64,000 nucleotides of DNA. Source: Streptantibioticus_C sp963761325. Its GTDB lineage: Bacteria > Actinomycetota > Actinomycetes > Streptomycetales > Streptomycetaceae. Shown in pieces: positions 25,827 to 33,576 of the stretch (position 1 is the stretch's first letter; each line of letters starts with the position of its first letter). Both the position numbers and the translations under genes were made by a program. The notes under the pieces were generated by a model that saw nothing but the letters and a program-made list of their open reading frames with translations, was not told the origin of the DNA and made no database searches. The DNA lies in the NCBI GenBank assembly GCA_963761325.1, contig CAVXGZ010000002.1, forward strand, positions 1 to 64,000, read 5' to 3'.

Positions 25827-27278
25827 GTGCGGGGAACGGAATCGGAAATCGTGACGTCCGCACGGGAGCTGAGCGACCGCTTATCCGGGGCGATATCGGA
25901 TGATCCGGTGTGGGTCGACGAAACGGCGACCTTCGACCGGCGGGCACTGCACCAGGAGGTCGGCCGATGCCACGACCTGCTGGTGGCGCGCGGTGTCCGG
26001 CCGGGCGACTGCGTCGCGGTGCAACTCGTCCCCGGTGCCACCTTGTTCGCGCTGCTCCTGGCGATCTGGCGGCTGGGCGCCCGCGCGATGCTCCTGGACC
26101 ACCGGCTGACCGAGTCCGAGACCGGCTCGCTGACGCGGCTGTGCCCCCCGGCGTTCCGCGTGCGCGCCTCGGCCGGGGCGACCTGCTTCACCGGCCGCTC
26201 CGAGCTGGAGATCGTGCCGCTGCCCGGGGCGTCGGCCCTTCCGGAGCAGGTGTGCCTCGTGCAGTTCACCTCCGGATCGACCGGGCAGTCCAAGGTGGTG
26301 GGACGGTCGGCGGCCTCGCTGGACGAGGAGATCGACCGGTATGCCGCCATCGAGGACATGCCGGGCAAGGACGATCGGCTCCTCCTGCTGTCCTCGCCGG
26401 TCCACACCTGGGGCCTGATGGGCGGGATCCTGCACGGGCTGGCGGTGGGTCTGCCGGTCCTCCTCCCCTCCGCGCAGCACGGTCGCGGCATCGCCCGGGC
26501 GGCGGCGACCCTCGAACCCACGGCGATCTTCGGAGTGACGACGCACTTCGAACTGCTCGCCAGCACGGCGGATCTCCCCCGGTTGCCGCGGCTGCGCGTC
26601 GCCACCAGCGCGGGGATGACGACCAGTCCGGCGGTGGCCGAGCGGTTCCGGCTGGCCAGCGGGTGCCGGCTGGGCCAGGTGTACGGCATGACCGAGGTCG
26701 GCGTGGTCACCGCGGATCTCGCCGGCCGGCTCCCCGCCCCGTCCGTCGGCCGGCCCGCTCCCGGCATCACCCTCCGGGCGGCCGACGGCGAGTTGTACGT
26801 CCGGCTCGACGAGACGCCCTATCTCGTCGATGACGGTGTGGCCCGGTTCGCCGACGGCTGGCTGCGGGCGTTCGACCGGGCGGCGATCGACGAGGAGAGC
26901 GGCGCGGTCAGCATCCTCGGCCGCGCGGACTCCGTGATCGCGATCGGCGGCATCAAGATCGATCTGATGGAGATCGAGCAGGTGCTCCAGCAGCACCCCG
27001 ACGTCGCCTACGCGGTCGTGACGTTCGGAAACGTGATCGAGGCCCACGTGGCGGCCCGCAACGGGCTCACGGATCGGGCGCTCGCGGCCTGGAGCCGGGA
27101 ACGGCTGAGCCCGCTGAAGGCCCCCAAGCGGTACTACCTGCAGGAGAAACTTCCCGAGACACCGACCGGAAAGGTTGTCCGTGACCGAGCGCAGCTCCTC
27201 TCCGCAATCCACCAGCGAGGAACAACAGCCCCCGGCGAAGGGCATCAGCAGGGAGGAGATCCGCGCCATCCTGGCTGA
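25827..27278 (+). CDS. AMP-forming acyl/aminoacyl ligase 1
   Basis: 483 aa; start uncertain between GTG 25827 and GTG 25851. Adenylate-forming motifs in order: VQFTSGSTGQSKVV (phosphate loop, about 147-160), YGMTEVGVV, ILGRADSVIAIGGIKIDLME (hinge) and TPTGKVVRD with the catalytic Lys (about 449). At about 480 aa it is shorter than most NRPS A domains. The last 30 codons run over the start of the carrier gene. It probably activates an acid for carrier C, which begins about 100 nt before this gene stops. Confidence 0.85.
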   Translation: MRGTESEIVTSARELSDRLSGAISDDPVWVDETATFDRRALHQEVGRCHDLLVARGVRPGDCVAVQLVPGATLFALLLAIWRLGARAMLLDHRLTESETGSLTRLCPPAFRVRASAGATCFTGRSELEIVPLPGASALPEQVCLVQFTSGSTGQSKVVGRSAASLDEEIDRYAAIEDMPGKDDRLLLLSSPVHTWGLMGGILHGLAVGLPVLLPSAQHGRGIARAAATLEPTAIFGVTTHFELLASTADLPRLPRLRVATSAGMTTSPAVAERFRLASGCRLGQVYGMTEVGVVTADLAGRLPAPSVGRPAPGITLRAADGELYVRLDETPYLVDDGVARFADGWLRAFDRAAIDEESGAVSILGRADSVIAIGGIKIDLMEIEQVLQQHPDVAYAVVTFGNVIEAHVAARNGLTDRALAAWSRERLSPLKAPKRYYLQEKLPETPTGKVVRDRAQLLSAIHQRGTTAPGEGHQQGGDPRHPG

Positions 27279-27480
27279 CTGTGAGGGCGTCGAGCTGCCG
27301 GAGGCGGTCGACGACGACACCCTGCTCGTCCTCGACTCCTACACCGCGATCTGGATCCAGCACCTGCTGGAGGAGCGGCACGGCATCGTGGTCAAGATCA
27401 GCGGCGAGACGGCCGGCATCGACTCCATCAGCGCCCTGCAGGACCTCGTCAACCGCAGCCTGGGGGTCGGGCACGCATGA
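27181..27480 (+). CDS. Acyl carrier protein C
   Basis: 99 aa from GTG 27181, with GGAAAGG 6 nt upstream, inside the tail of ligase 1. An unusual polar N-terminal extension (TERSSSPQSTSEEQQPPAKG) precedes a normal carrier fold; the attachment motif is DTLLVLDSYTAIWIQHLLEE (Ser about 49). It overlaps the ketosynthase start by 4 nt. It probably receives the acyl group of ligase 1 and presents it to the ketosynthase. Confidence 0.88.
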   Translation: MTERSSSPQSTSEEQQPPAKGISREEIRAILADCEGVELPEAVDDDTLLVLDSYTAIWIQHLLEERHGIVVKISGETAGIDSISALQDLVNRSLGVGHA

Positions 27481-28592
27481 CCGGGGAGGTCTACGTCAGC
27501 GGCTTCGGCGTCTTCAGTGCCTTCGGCTTCGGGCCGGAGGCACTGATCGACGGCGTCTTCTCCGGTACGCCGGCGTTCCGCCCGGTCACCCGCTTCGACG
27601 TCTCCCACTGCCGCACCGCTCTGGCGGCCACGTACCAGGAGACGGACGCCGACGGGCCGGCCCTGGGAACCGCCGACGTGGCGAGCGCCTGCGCGCGGGA
27701 CGCGATCGACATGGCCGGCTGGTCCAGCCCGGCGCAGCTGCCCCTCGTCCTGGCGACCAAACTGCGCGCGCCCTCCGTCGAGCCGGAGTCACCCGCCGAA
27801 CTCACCGAACGGGTGGCCGACCAGCTCGGTCTGGGAAGCCCGAGGCGTACGTTCGTCAACGCGTGCTGTGCCGCGGCGAACGCGATCATCCACGGAGCGC
27901 AGCTGATCACGGCCGGTGTCAGCTCGGCGGTGCTCGCGGGCGGAGCGTTTCTGGTCGACCGGCAGGCGTTCAGCCTCTTCGACGCCGCGCTGGCGCTCGC
28001 CGCCGACGGGCAACTGCGCCCGTTCGACCAGGACCGGCAGGGCGTTCTGCTCGGCGACGGCGGCGCGATGCTGCTGCTGGAGTCTGGGGAGAGCCTTCGC
28101 GCGCGCGGGGCCCGGCCCCTGGCCCGGCTGGCCGGCTGGGCCATGGCCGACGACGCCTTCCACGCGGCGCAGCCCCACCCGGCGGGAAGCGGAGTCGCCG
28201 CCGCGGCCACCCGGGCCCTGCACCGGGCCGGCATCGACCCCGCCGAACTCACCTATGTCAACGCCCACGGCACCGGCACCCCGCTCAACGACACCGCCGA
28301 GGCCGCCGGGCTGCACACCGCGCTCGGCCCGCACACGGAGAAGGTGTTCGTCAGCGGGACGAAGAGCACCACGGGCCACGCCCTGGAGGCCAGCGGCGCG
28401 TTGGAGGCGGTCATCACGCTGCTGGCCATGCGCTCCTCGGTGCTGCCGCCGACCGCGGCGCTGCGCCGGCCGGACACGCGCCACCCGCTCCGGCACGTCA
28501 GCGCGCCGCAGGAGGCCGAGGTGCCCTACGCGTTGAGCCTCAACTCCTCGGTCGGCGGCGTCAACTCCGCACTCCTGTTGGCCAAAGCATGA
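27477..28592 (+). CDS. Beta-ketoacyl-carrier-protein synthase (FabF/KAS II type)
   Basis: 371 aa, ATGA overlap with carrier C. The Claisen triad is complete: the Cys in FVNACCAAANAII (Cys130), NAHGTGTPLND (His264) and SGTKSTTGHALEASGA (His301). The ending NSSVGGVNSALLL is the usual Gly/Asn-rich KS loop. It is short for a KAS (usually about 410 aa). It would extend an acyl- or aminoacyl-carrier intermediate by a malonyl-derived unit. No acyltransferase or ketoreductase is present in the window, so the extender is presumably taken from fatty acid metabolism. Confidence 0.88.
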   Translation: MTGEVYVSGFGVFSAFGFGPEALIDGVFSGTPAFRPVTRFDVSHCRTALAATYQETDADGPALGTADVASACARDAIDMAGWSSPAQLPLVLATKLRAPSVEPESPAELTERVADQLGLGSPRRTFVNACCAAANAIIHGAQLITAGVSSAVLAGGAFLVDRQAFSLFDAALALAADGQLRPFDQDRQGVLLGDGGAMLLLESGESLRARGARPLARLAGWAMADDAFHAAQPHPAGSGVAAAATRALHRAGIDPAELTYVNAHGTGTPLNDTAEAAGLHTALGPHTEKVFVSGTKSTTGHALEASGALEAVITLLAMRSSVLPPTAALRRPDTRHPLRHVSAPQEAEVPYALSLNSSVGGVNSALLLAKA

Positions 28593-29119
28593 CGCCGCCG
28601 TCGCCGGACCTCGAACTCGTCGCCAGCGCGCGGATCCACGCGGACCCGCAGGTGCCACCGCTGGCCGGATTCTTCGCCTCGGACTTCGCGCCCCTGGTGT
28701 ACGCCGCCGTCCGGGAATGCGTCGGCGACCCGCGGTCCGGACACCTGCTCGAAGGAGCCGGCGACCGGGTCGGGATCGTGCTCGGCTCGCGCAGATTCGA
28801 CACCGTCAGCCTGGAGTTGTCCGTCGAGCAGGTGAACCGGGGCCGGCTGAGCCCGATCCTCTTCTACCAGGTGCTGCCGACCGCCGTCCTCGGCCACCTC
28901 GCCCGCGACTACCGGCTGACCGGCCCGGTGAGCTGCGTGGCCGTGACCGGTGACGCCCGCGCGGAGGTCCTGGAACTGGCCCGCCTGCTCCTGGCCGACG
29001 CGAGCGCGGAGTGGGTGCTCGGCGTCACGGTCGAGATGGATCCCGACCCCGCGAAGACCTTCGCCCGTGCCGACCTGGTGCGATCGGGTGCCGGGCCGGC
29101 GGACGGGACGGCGTCGTGA
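28589..29119 (+). CDS. Truncated ketosynthase-like protein
   Basis: 176 aa, ATGA overlap. It resembles only the N-terminal part of ketosynthases: RRFDTVSLELSVEQVNRGRL, then SPILFYQVLPTAVLGHLARDY and LTGPVSCVAVTGDARAEVLE. No active-site Cys block of the ACSSS/ACCAA type and no His motifs are present. Such short KS-N-like proteins occur next to a full KS in aryl-polyene and related type II systems, where they may act like a chain-length-factor half. Coupling to the full KS on one side and the methyltransferase on the other suggests a heteromeric complex. Confidence 0.7.
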   Translation: MTPPSPDLELVASARIHADPQVPPLAGFFASDFAPLVYAAVRECVGDPRSGHLLEGAGDRVGIVLGSRRFDTVSLELSVEQVNRGRLSPILFYQVLPTAVLGHLARDYRLTGPVSCVAVTGDARAEVLELARLLLADASAEWVLGVTVEMDPDPAKTFARADLVRSGAGPADGTAS

Positions 29120-29844
29120 CGGCCGCGGGCGGGTCCGGACCGTCGAAGGGCGCCGTGGTGCGGGGCTCGTGGCTGGTGAACAGCACCGCCGACGCAGTCA
29201 CCGAACCGACCACCTTCCGGCTGCACGACCGGGACTGGGACCTGTTGCCGGGGGTCTTCGCTCCGACGTACTGCGTTTCGACCGGCTTCTTCACCGAGTC
29301 GATCCCGTTCCCGACCGGTGGCTCGTTCCTCGAAGTGGGCTGCGGGGCCGGCGTGACCGCGGTGATGGCCGCGCAGAAGGGCTGCGGGAGCGTCGCCGCC
29401 ACCGACATCAGCGAGGTGGCCGTGGCGAACACCGCGCTCAACGCCGCCCGGCACGGGCTGTCCGACCGGATCGAGGTGCACCGCGGCGACATGTTCGACG
29501 GCCTCGGGCCGCGGGAGCGGTTCGACCTGATCTTCTGGAACTCCCCCTTCATCGATCCCGGCGCCGCCGGCCGGCCGGCCGTGCGACCGGTCCGCGACGA
29601 ACAGCGCGAACGGCTGCGGCAGGCCGTCTTCGACCCCGGCTACCGGGCGCACGAGCGCTACCTGTCCGGAGCGCGCGCCCGGCTGACCGCCACCGGCCGG
29701 CTGCTGCTCGGCTTCAGCGATCTCGGTGACCACGACGCGCTGCGCCGGCTCGCCGCCGGCGCGGGCTACCGGATCTCGATCCTGCGCACCTCAGGAGACC
29801 TCGCCCCCGGCGTCGACTACCAACTTCTCGAACTGATCCGATGA
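29116..29844 (+). CDS. SAM-dependent methyltransferase (HemK/PrmC-like motif)
   Basis: 242 aa, GTGA overlap. Class I Rossmann methyltransferase: motif I SFLEVGCGAGVTAVMAAQKG (about 69-88), ATDISEVAVANTALNAARH, and the catalytic loop FWNSPFIDPG (about 140-149), a variant of the NPPY/F loop of N-methyltransferases. The N-terminal VNSTADAVTEPTTFRLHDRD lies where N6-type enzymes bind substrate. It probably methylates a nitrogen in the product or an intermediate; this is inferred from the loop only. Confidence 0.78.
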   Translation: MTAAGGSGPSKGAVVRGSWLVNSTADAVTEPTTFRLHDRDWDLLPGVFAPTYCVSTGFFTESIPFPTGGSFLEVGCGAGVTAVMAAQKGCGSVAATDISEVAVANTALNAARHGLSDRIEVHRGDMFDGLGPRERFDLIFWNSPFIDPGAAGRPAVRPVRDEQRERLRQAVFDPGYRAHERYLSGARARLTATGRLLLGFSDLGDHDALRRLAAGAGYRISILRTSGDLAPGVDYQLLELIR

Positions 29845-31526
29845 CCAATAGGGAGGACGTCACCGTGGGGGCCACCTTTGTCCCGACCGGCGTGCGCCAC
29901 GCCGTCGCCGCCGACCCGACGCTGGGAGGAGGCAACGCTCTCGAGGTCGCGTTGCGGGTCAGCCCGGACATCCATGCTCCGTATCTCCACGCCGAACTGC
30001 CCGTCCGCGACTCCCGCGGGGTCCCGCGTGACCGGCTGAGCCTGGCGGAACTGGCAGAACTCGTGGGCGCGTGGAGCGCCTGGTACGCCGGACGCGGCGT
30101 CGGCCCGCGCGACCGGGTCGGGATCTACTTCCGGGACGGCGCCGACGACCTGGTCCACTACCTGGCGCTCAGCCGGCTGGGCGCCATCGCCGTGCTGGTC
30201 AACGGCGAGATGGATCCGGCCGCCGCGCTGGCCTACCTCCGGCGGACCGGGCCGGTCGGCCTCCAGACGGACGACGTCAGATCGGCGCGGATCGCCGGCG
30301 CCCTCAAGCCGGAGGACGACGGGTTCTGGGTGTCGTCGATCGGTGACACCGTTCCGCCCGGTGACGCGACGGTGCCGCCGCCGTTCCGGCACGCGCCGGA
30401 CGACCCCGTCCTGATCTGCCACTCCTCGGGCACCACCGGCGCATCGAAGGCGGTCATCTGGGCCCACGCGCAGATGATGGTGGGCATCCGTGCGCACCTG
30501 ACCCGGTTCCGCGACCATTCGAAGTCGCTGATCCTGTCCGCCCTGCCCCAGTCGCACGGGGCGGCGATCGGTTACGCCCTGCTCGCGATGCTCTCCGGGG
30601 TGCCGCTGGTGCTCATGTCCGACCGCGGCGGCCGGGCGGTGGCCGCCGCGGCGGGCCGTTACGGCGCCACCATCGTGGTCGGCTTCGCGGTGACGTTCGC
30701 CGAGTTGGCACTGAAGGAGATCGACGCGGCCGGCCTCGACCAGGTCGAGCGCTGGGTGAGCGTCGGCGACGCCTCGCACCACGCGCACGTCGCCCGGTTG
30801 GTCGAGCGGGGCCGGCACTGGTCCGGCGCCGATCCGCTGCCCGGCTCGATGTTCGTGGACGGCTTCGGCTCCTCGGAGCTCGGCTGGGGCGGTGTGCTGG
30901 GCATGATCACGATTCCCGGAGTCGTGGCGCCGCATCGCTGCCTCGGAGTCCCGCAGCCGTTCGCCGAGGTCGCCGTCCTGCGGCCGGACGGCACGCCGGC
31001 CGAAGCGGGCGAGGTCGGGCTGCTCGGCGTGAAGGGCCCGACGGTGACACCGGGCTACTGGAACGACTCGGACCGGACCTACCGCAGCCTGCTGAACGGC
31101 TACTGGCTCTCCGGCGACCTGGTCTTCCGCGACGAGGCGGACCGCTACCACCACGTCGACCGGGTGGTCGACGCCATCCGTACCGCAGGCGGGACGGTCT
31201 ACTCGGTCCTGACCGAGGAGATCCTGCTGGCCCATCTGCCGGAGGTCGACGACTGCGTGGTGGTGGCGGCCGAGCGGGCCGGCGAGGTCTGCGCCATCGC
31301 CCTGGTCCTACTCCGCGACGGCCACGGCACCGACGGGATGCTGGACCGGGCCAACGAGGTCCTCGTCGGCCTGGGCAACCCGCCGCTGGCCGACGTCCGG
31401 GCGGCGGACGCGGAATCCGTCCCGCTCGGTGTCACCGGCAAGGTGCTCAAACGCAGGCTCCGCCAGGAGTACGCGGCCACAGCCGCCCAGCCGGACGGAC
31501 ACGGGTCGTCCGTTCCGGCGGACTGA
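29841..31526 (+). CDS. AMP-forming acyl/aminoacyl ligase 2
   Basis: 561 aa, ATGA overlap with the methyltransferase. Motifs: LICHSSGTTGASKAV (about 191-205), DGFGSSELGWGGV in place of the usual YGxTE, NGYWLSGDLVFRDEADRYHH, DRVVDAIRTAGGTVYSVLTE (hinge) and LGVTGKVLKRRL with the catalytic Lys. It is not a close relative of ligase 1 and is 80 residues longer. It activates a second carboxylate. Either carrier A or B, or a free amine acceptor, could receive it. Confidence 0.85.
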   Translation: MTNREDVTVGATFVPTGVRHAVAADPTLGGGNALEVALRVSPDIHAPYLHAELPVRDSRGVPRDRLSLAELAELVGAWSAWYAGRGVGPRDRVGIYFRDGADDLVHYLALSRLGAIAVLVNGEMDPAAALAYLRRTGPVGLQTDDVRSARIAGALKPEDDGFWVSSIGDTVPPGDATVPPPFRHAPDDPVLICHSSGTTGASKAVIWAHAQMMVGIRAHLTRFRDHSKSLILSALPQSHGAAIGYALLAMLSGVPLVLMSDRGGRAVAAAAGRYGATIVVGFAVTFAELALKEIDAAGLDQVERWVSVGDASHHAHVARLVERGRHWSGADPLPGSMFVDGFGSSELGWGGVLGMITIPGVVAPHRCLGVPQPFAEVAVLRPDGTPAEAGEVGLLGVKGPTVTPGYWNDSDRTYRSLLNGYWLSGDLVFRDEADRYHHVDRVVDAIRTAGGTVYSVLTEEILLAHLPEVDDCVVVAAERAGEVCAIALVLLRDGHGTDGMLDRANEVLVGLGNPPLADVRAADAESVPLGVTGKVLKRRLRQEYAATAAQPDGHGSSVPAD

Positions 31527-31681
31527 TCCGTTCGACCGCACGGCGGCGAGGCGGACACGCACCGCCATCCGCACGCGTCACCTCGCCGGGCCGGACCGAG
31601 TTCGGCTCTTGTCGCTCGTGGGCCGGGAGTTCCCCGAGAGCGTCCACGAGTGAAGCACCCGCAGTTCGACCAGGAGGAAAG

Positions 31682-31744
31682 ATGCCAAGCGCCCAGGTCC
31701 GGGGCACGGTCGCCCGCAACCTCGACGACGAGGAGCAGGCGTGA
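31682..31744 (+). CDS. 20-aa ORF coupled to the ABC exporter
   Basis: ATG 31682 follows AGGAGGAA (31672-31679), the best ribosome binding site in the region. It encodes MPSAQVRGTVARNLDDEEQA, with the stop TGA overlapping the GTG of the ABC gene (31741). It comes 155 nt after ligase 2. It may be a translational coupler, or a real small peptide (basic middle, acidic DDEE tail) tied to the exporter. No homologue recognised. Confidence 0.5.
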   Translation: MPSAQVRGTVARNLDDEEQA

Positions 31745-33576
31745 CCGCGGATACGAGCCGGCTGCCGCCCCCGGCGACGCGGTGGGTGATACCCGACCTG
31801 GTCGGATACTCCTTCTCCGCGGCGCCGGCCCTGACCACCCTGACCGCGGTCGCGGCCGTCCTCGCCGGCGCGGCCCCGGTCGGCATCACCATCGGGATCG
31901 GCGAGCTGGTGGACAAGCTCACCTCGGCGATCGGCCACGGGCTGGGCACCCCGGCGGCGCAGGAGTGCTATCGCTGGATCGTCCTCATCGTCGTGCTGTT
32001 CTTCCTCACGCACATCACCGAGTCCGCACGGATGGCTCTGGGCCGGGCACTCGGCCGCCGGGTCACCGGCCGGCTCAGCGAGCGGGTGATGATGGCCGCC
32101 GCCGAGCCGGCGACCATCGGCCACCTGGAGGATCCGGACTACCTCGGCCGGATCGAGCGGGCCCGGGGCAGCGGGACCATCGACATGCCGCCCGGGGAGG
32201 CGCTCTTCGGCTTCTCCGCCAAGGCCTCGCTCTGGGTGACCAGCATCGGCTCCGCGGTGCTGCTCGCCTGGGTCACCCGGGGGCTGGGACTCCTCGTCCT
32301 CGCCGTCTTCGTCGTGATCCAGTCCCGGCTGGTCCGCAACTTCCGGATCGCCGTCATCGAGACCGTGAGCCAGACGACGAAGCTGCGCCGCACGTCCTAC
32401 CTGCGGGACGTGCCGACCACGCCGGAAGCGGCCCGTGAGGTGCGCCTCTTCGGCCTCGCGGCCTTCTTCCGCGACGCCTACCAGGCGGAGTGGCGCGTGA
32501 ACATGACGGAGGTGTGGCAACGGCGGCGCGAGCACCGCCTGTTCGTCGTCGCCGTGGTCGTGGTCACCGGCGTCACGGTCGCCGCGGTCTTCTACTACCT
32601 CGGATACCGGACGGCGACCGGAGGTTCCACGGTGGGCGATCTGGCGCTCGGCGGCCTGGCCATCCGGACCCTTCTGCAGATGATCCGGGCGGACGAGGAC
32701 GACCTGCGCACCGGCTTCGGCTCGAAGGCGGCCGCCGAGGCGTTCGCCTTCCCGGTCGTGGCGGAGCCGGCCGGACCGGAGAGCGATCCGTGGCCGGCGC
32801 CGGTCGCGACCGTCGCTTGCGAGGATCTGCGCTTCCGCTACGGCGGCGCCTCCGACGAGGTGCTGCACGGCATCGACCTCACCATCCCCGAGGGCCAGTC
32901 GCTCGCCGTCGTCGGTCTCAACGGGGCCGGCAAGACGACGCTGGCCCGGCTCATCGCCGGCCTGGACGCTCCGGGCGGGGGTCGCGTGCGGGTCGGCGAC
33001 ACCGCGATCGACGACGCCAACCGGCGGAGTTGGCAGCGTCAGGTGGTCGCCGTCTTCCAGGACTTCGGCCGCTACGAGCTGTCCCTGCGGGACAACATCG
33101 CCTTCGGCTCCCTCGCCCGGGCGGACGACGAGGAGGGGCTGCGCGAGGTGGCGCGGCAGACCGGGCTGCTGAAGTTCGTCGAGGGGCTCCCGAACGGCTG
33201 GGACACGGTGATGTCCAGCGGCTTCACCGGCGGGGTCGACGCGTCGGGCGGGGAGTGGCAGCGCATCGCCATCGCCCGGGCGCTGTTCGGCCTGCGGCAC
33301 GGCGCACGGCTGCTGATCATGGACGAGCCGGCCGCGAGCCTGGACGCCCGCGCCGAGGCCCAGCTCTACGACACGTTCCACGAACTCACCGCGGGCGCCA
33401 CCACCATCGCGATCTCGCACCGGTTCGCGACCGTGCGCAAGGCGGAACGGGTGGTCGTGCTCGACCACGGCCGGATCATCGAGGATGGCACGCACGACGC
33501 CCTGGTCAGCGCCGACGGCCGGTACGCCGAGCTGTTCCGCCTGCAGGCGAAGCGTTTCGAGGAGGCACCGTCTTGA
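31741..33576 (+). CDS. ABC exporter subunit 1 (fused membrane-ATPase half)
   Basis: 611 aa from GTG 31741. The N-terminal 340 residues hold about six membrane helices (first AALTTLTAVAAVLAGAAPVG; second near WIVLIVVLFFLTHI). The ATPase domain has Walker A GLNGAGKTT (about 396), the degenerate signature VDASGGEWQ, Walker B RLLIMDEPAASLD and switch ISHRF. The signature differs from LSGGQ, as in the degenerate half of heterodimeric exporters. It is followed by subunit 2 with a TTGA overlap. Expected to export the product or confer self-resistance. Confidence 0.88.
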   Translation: MTADTSRLPPPATRWVIPDLVGYSFSAAPALTTLTAVAAVLAGAAPVGITIGIGELVDKLTSAIGHGLGTPAAQECYRWIVLIVVLFFLTHITESARMALGRALGRRVTGRLSERVMMAAAEPATIGHLEDPDYLGRIERARGSGTIDMPPGEALFGFSAKASLWVTSIGSAVLLAWVTRGLGLLVLAVFVVIQSRLVRNFRIAVIETVSQTTKLRRTSYLRDVPTTPEAAREVRLFGLAAFFRDAYQAEWRVNMTEVWQRRREHRLFVVAVVVVTGVTVAAVFYYLGYRTATGGSTVGDLALGGLAIRTLLQMIRADEDDLRTGFGSKAAAEAFAFPVVAEPAGPESDPWPAPVATVACEDLRFRYGGASDEVLHGIDLTIPEGQSLAVVGLNGAGKTTLARLIAGLDAPGGGRVRVGDTAIDDANRRSWQRQVVAVFQDFGRYELSLRDNIAFGSLARADDEEGLREVARQTGLLKFVEGLPNGWDTVMSSGFTGGVDASGGEWQRIAIARALFGLRHGARLLIMDEPAASLDARAEAQLYDTFHELTAGATTIAISHRFATVRKAERVVVLDHGRIIEDGTHDALVSADGRYAELFRLQAKRFEEAPS

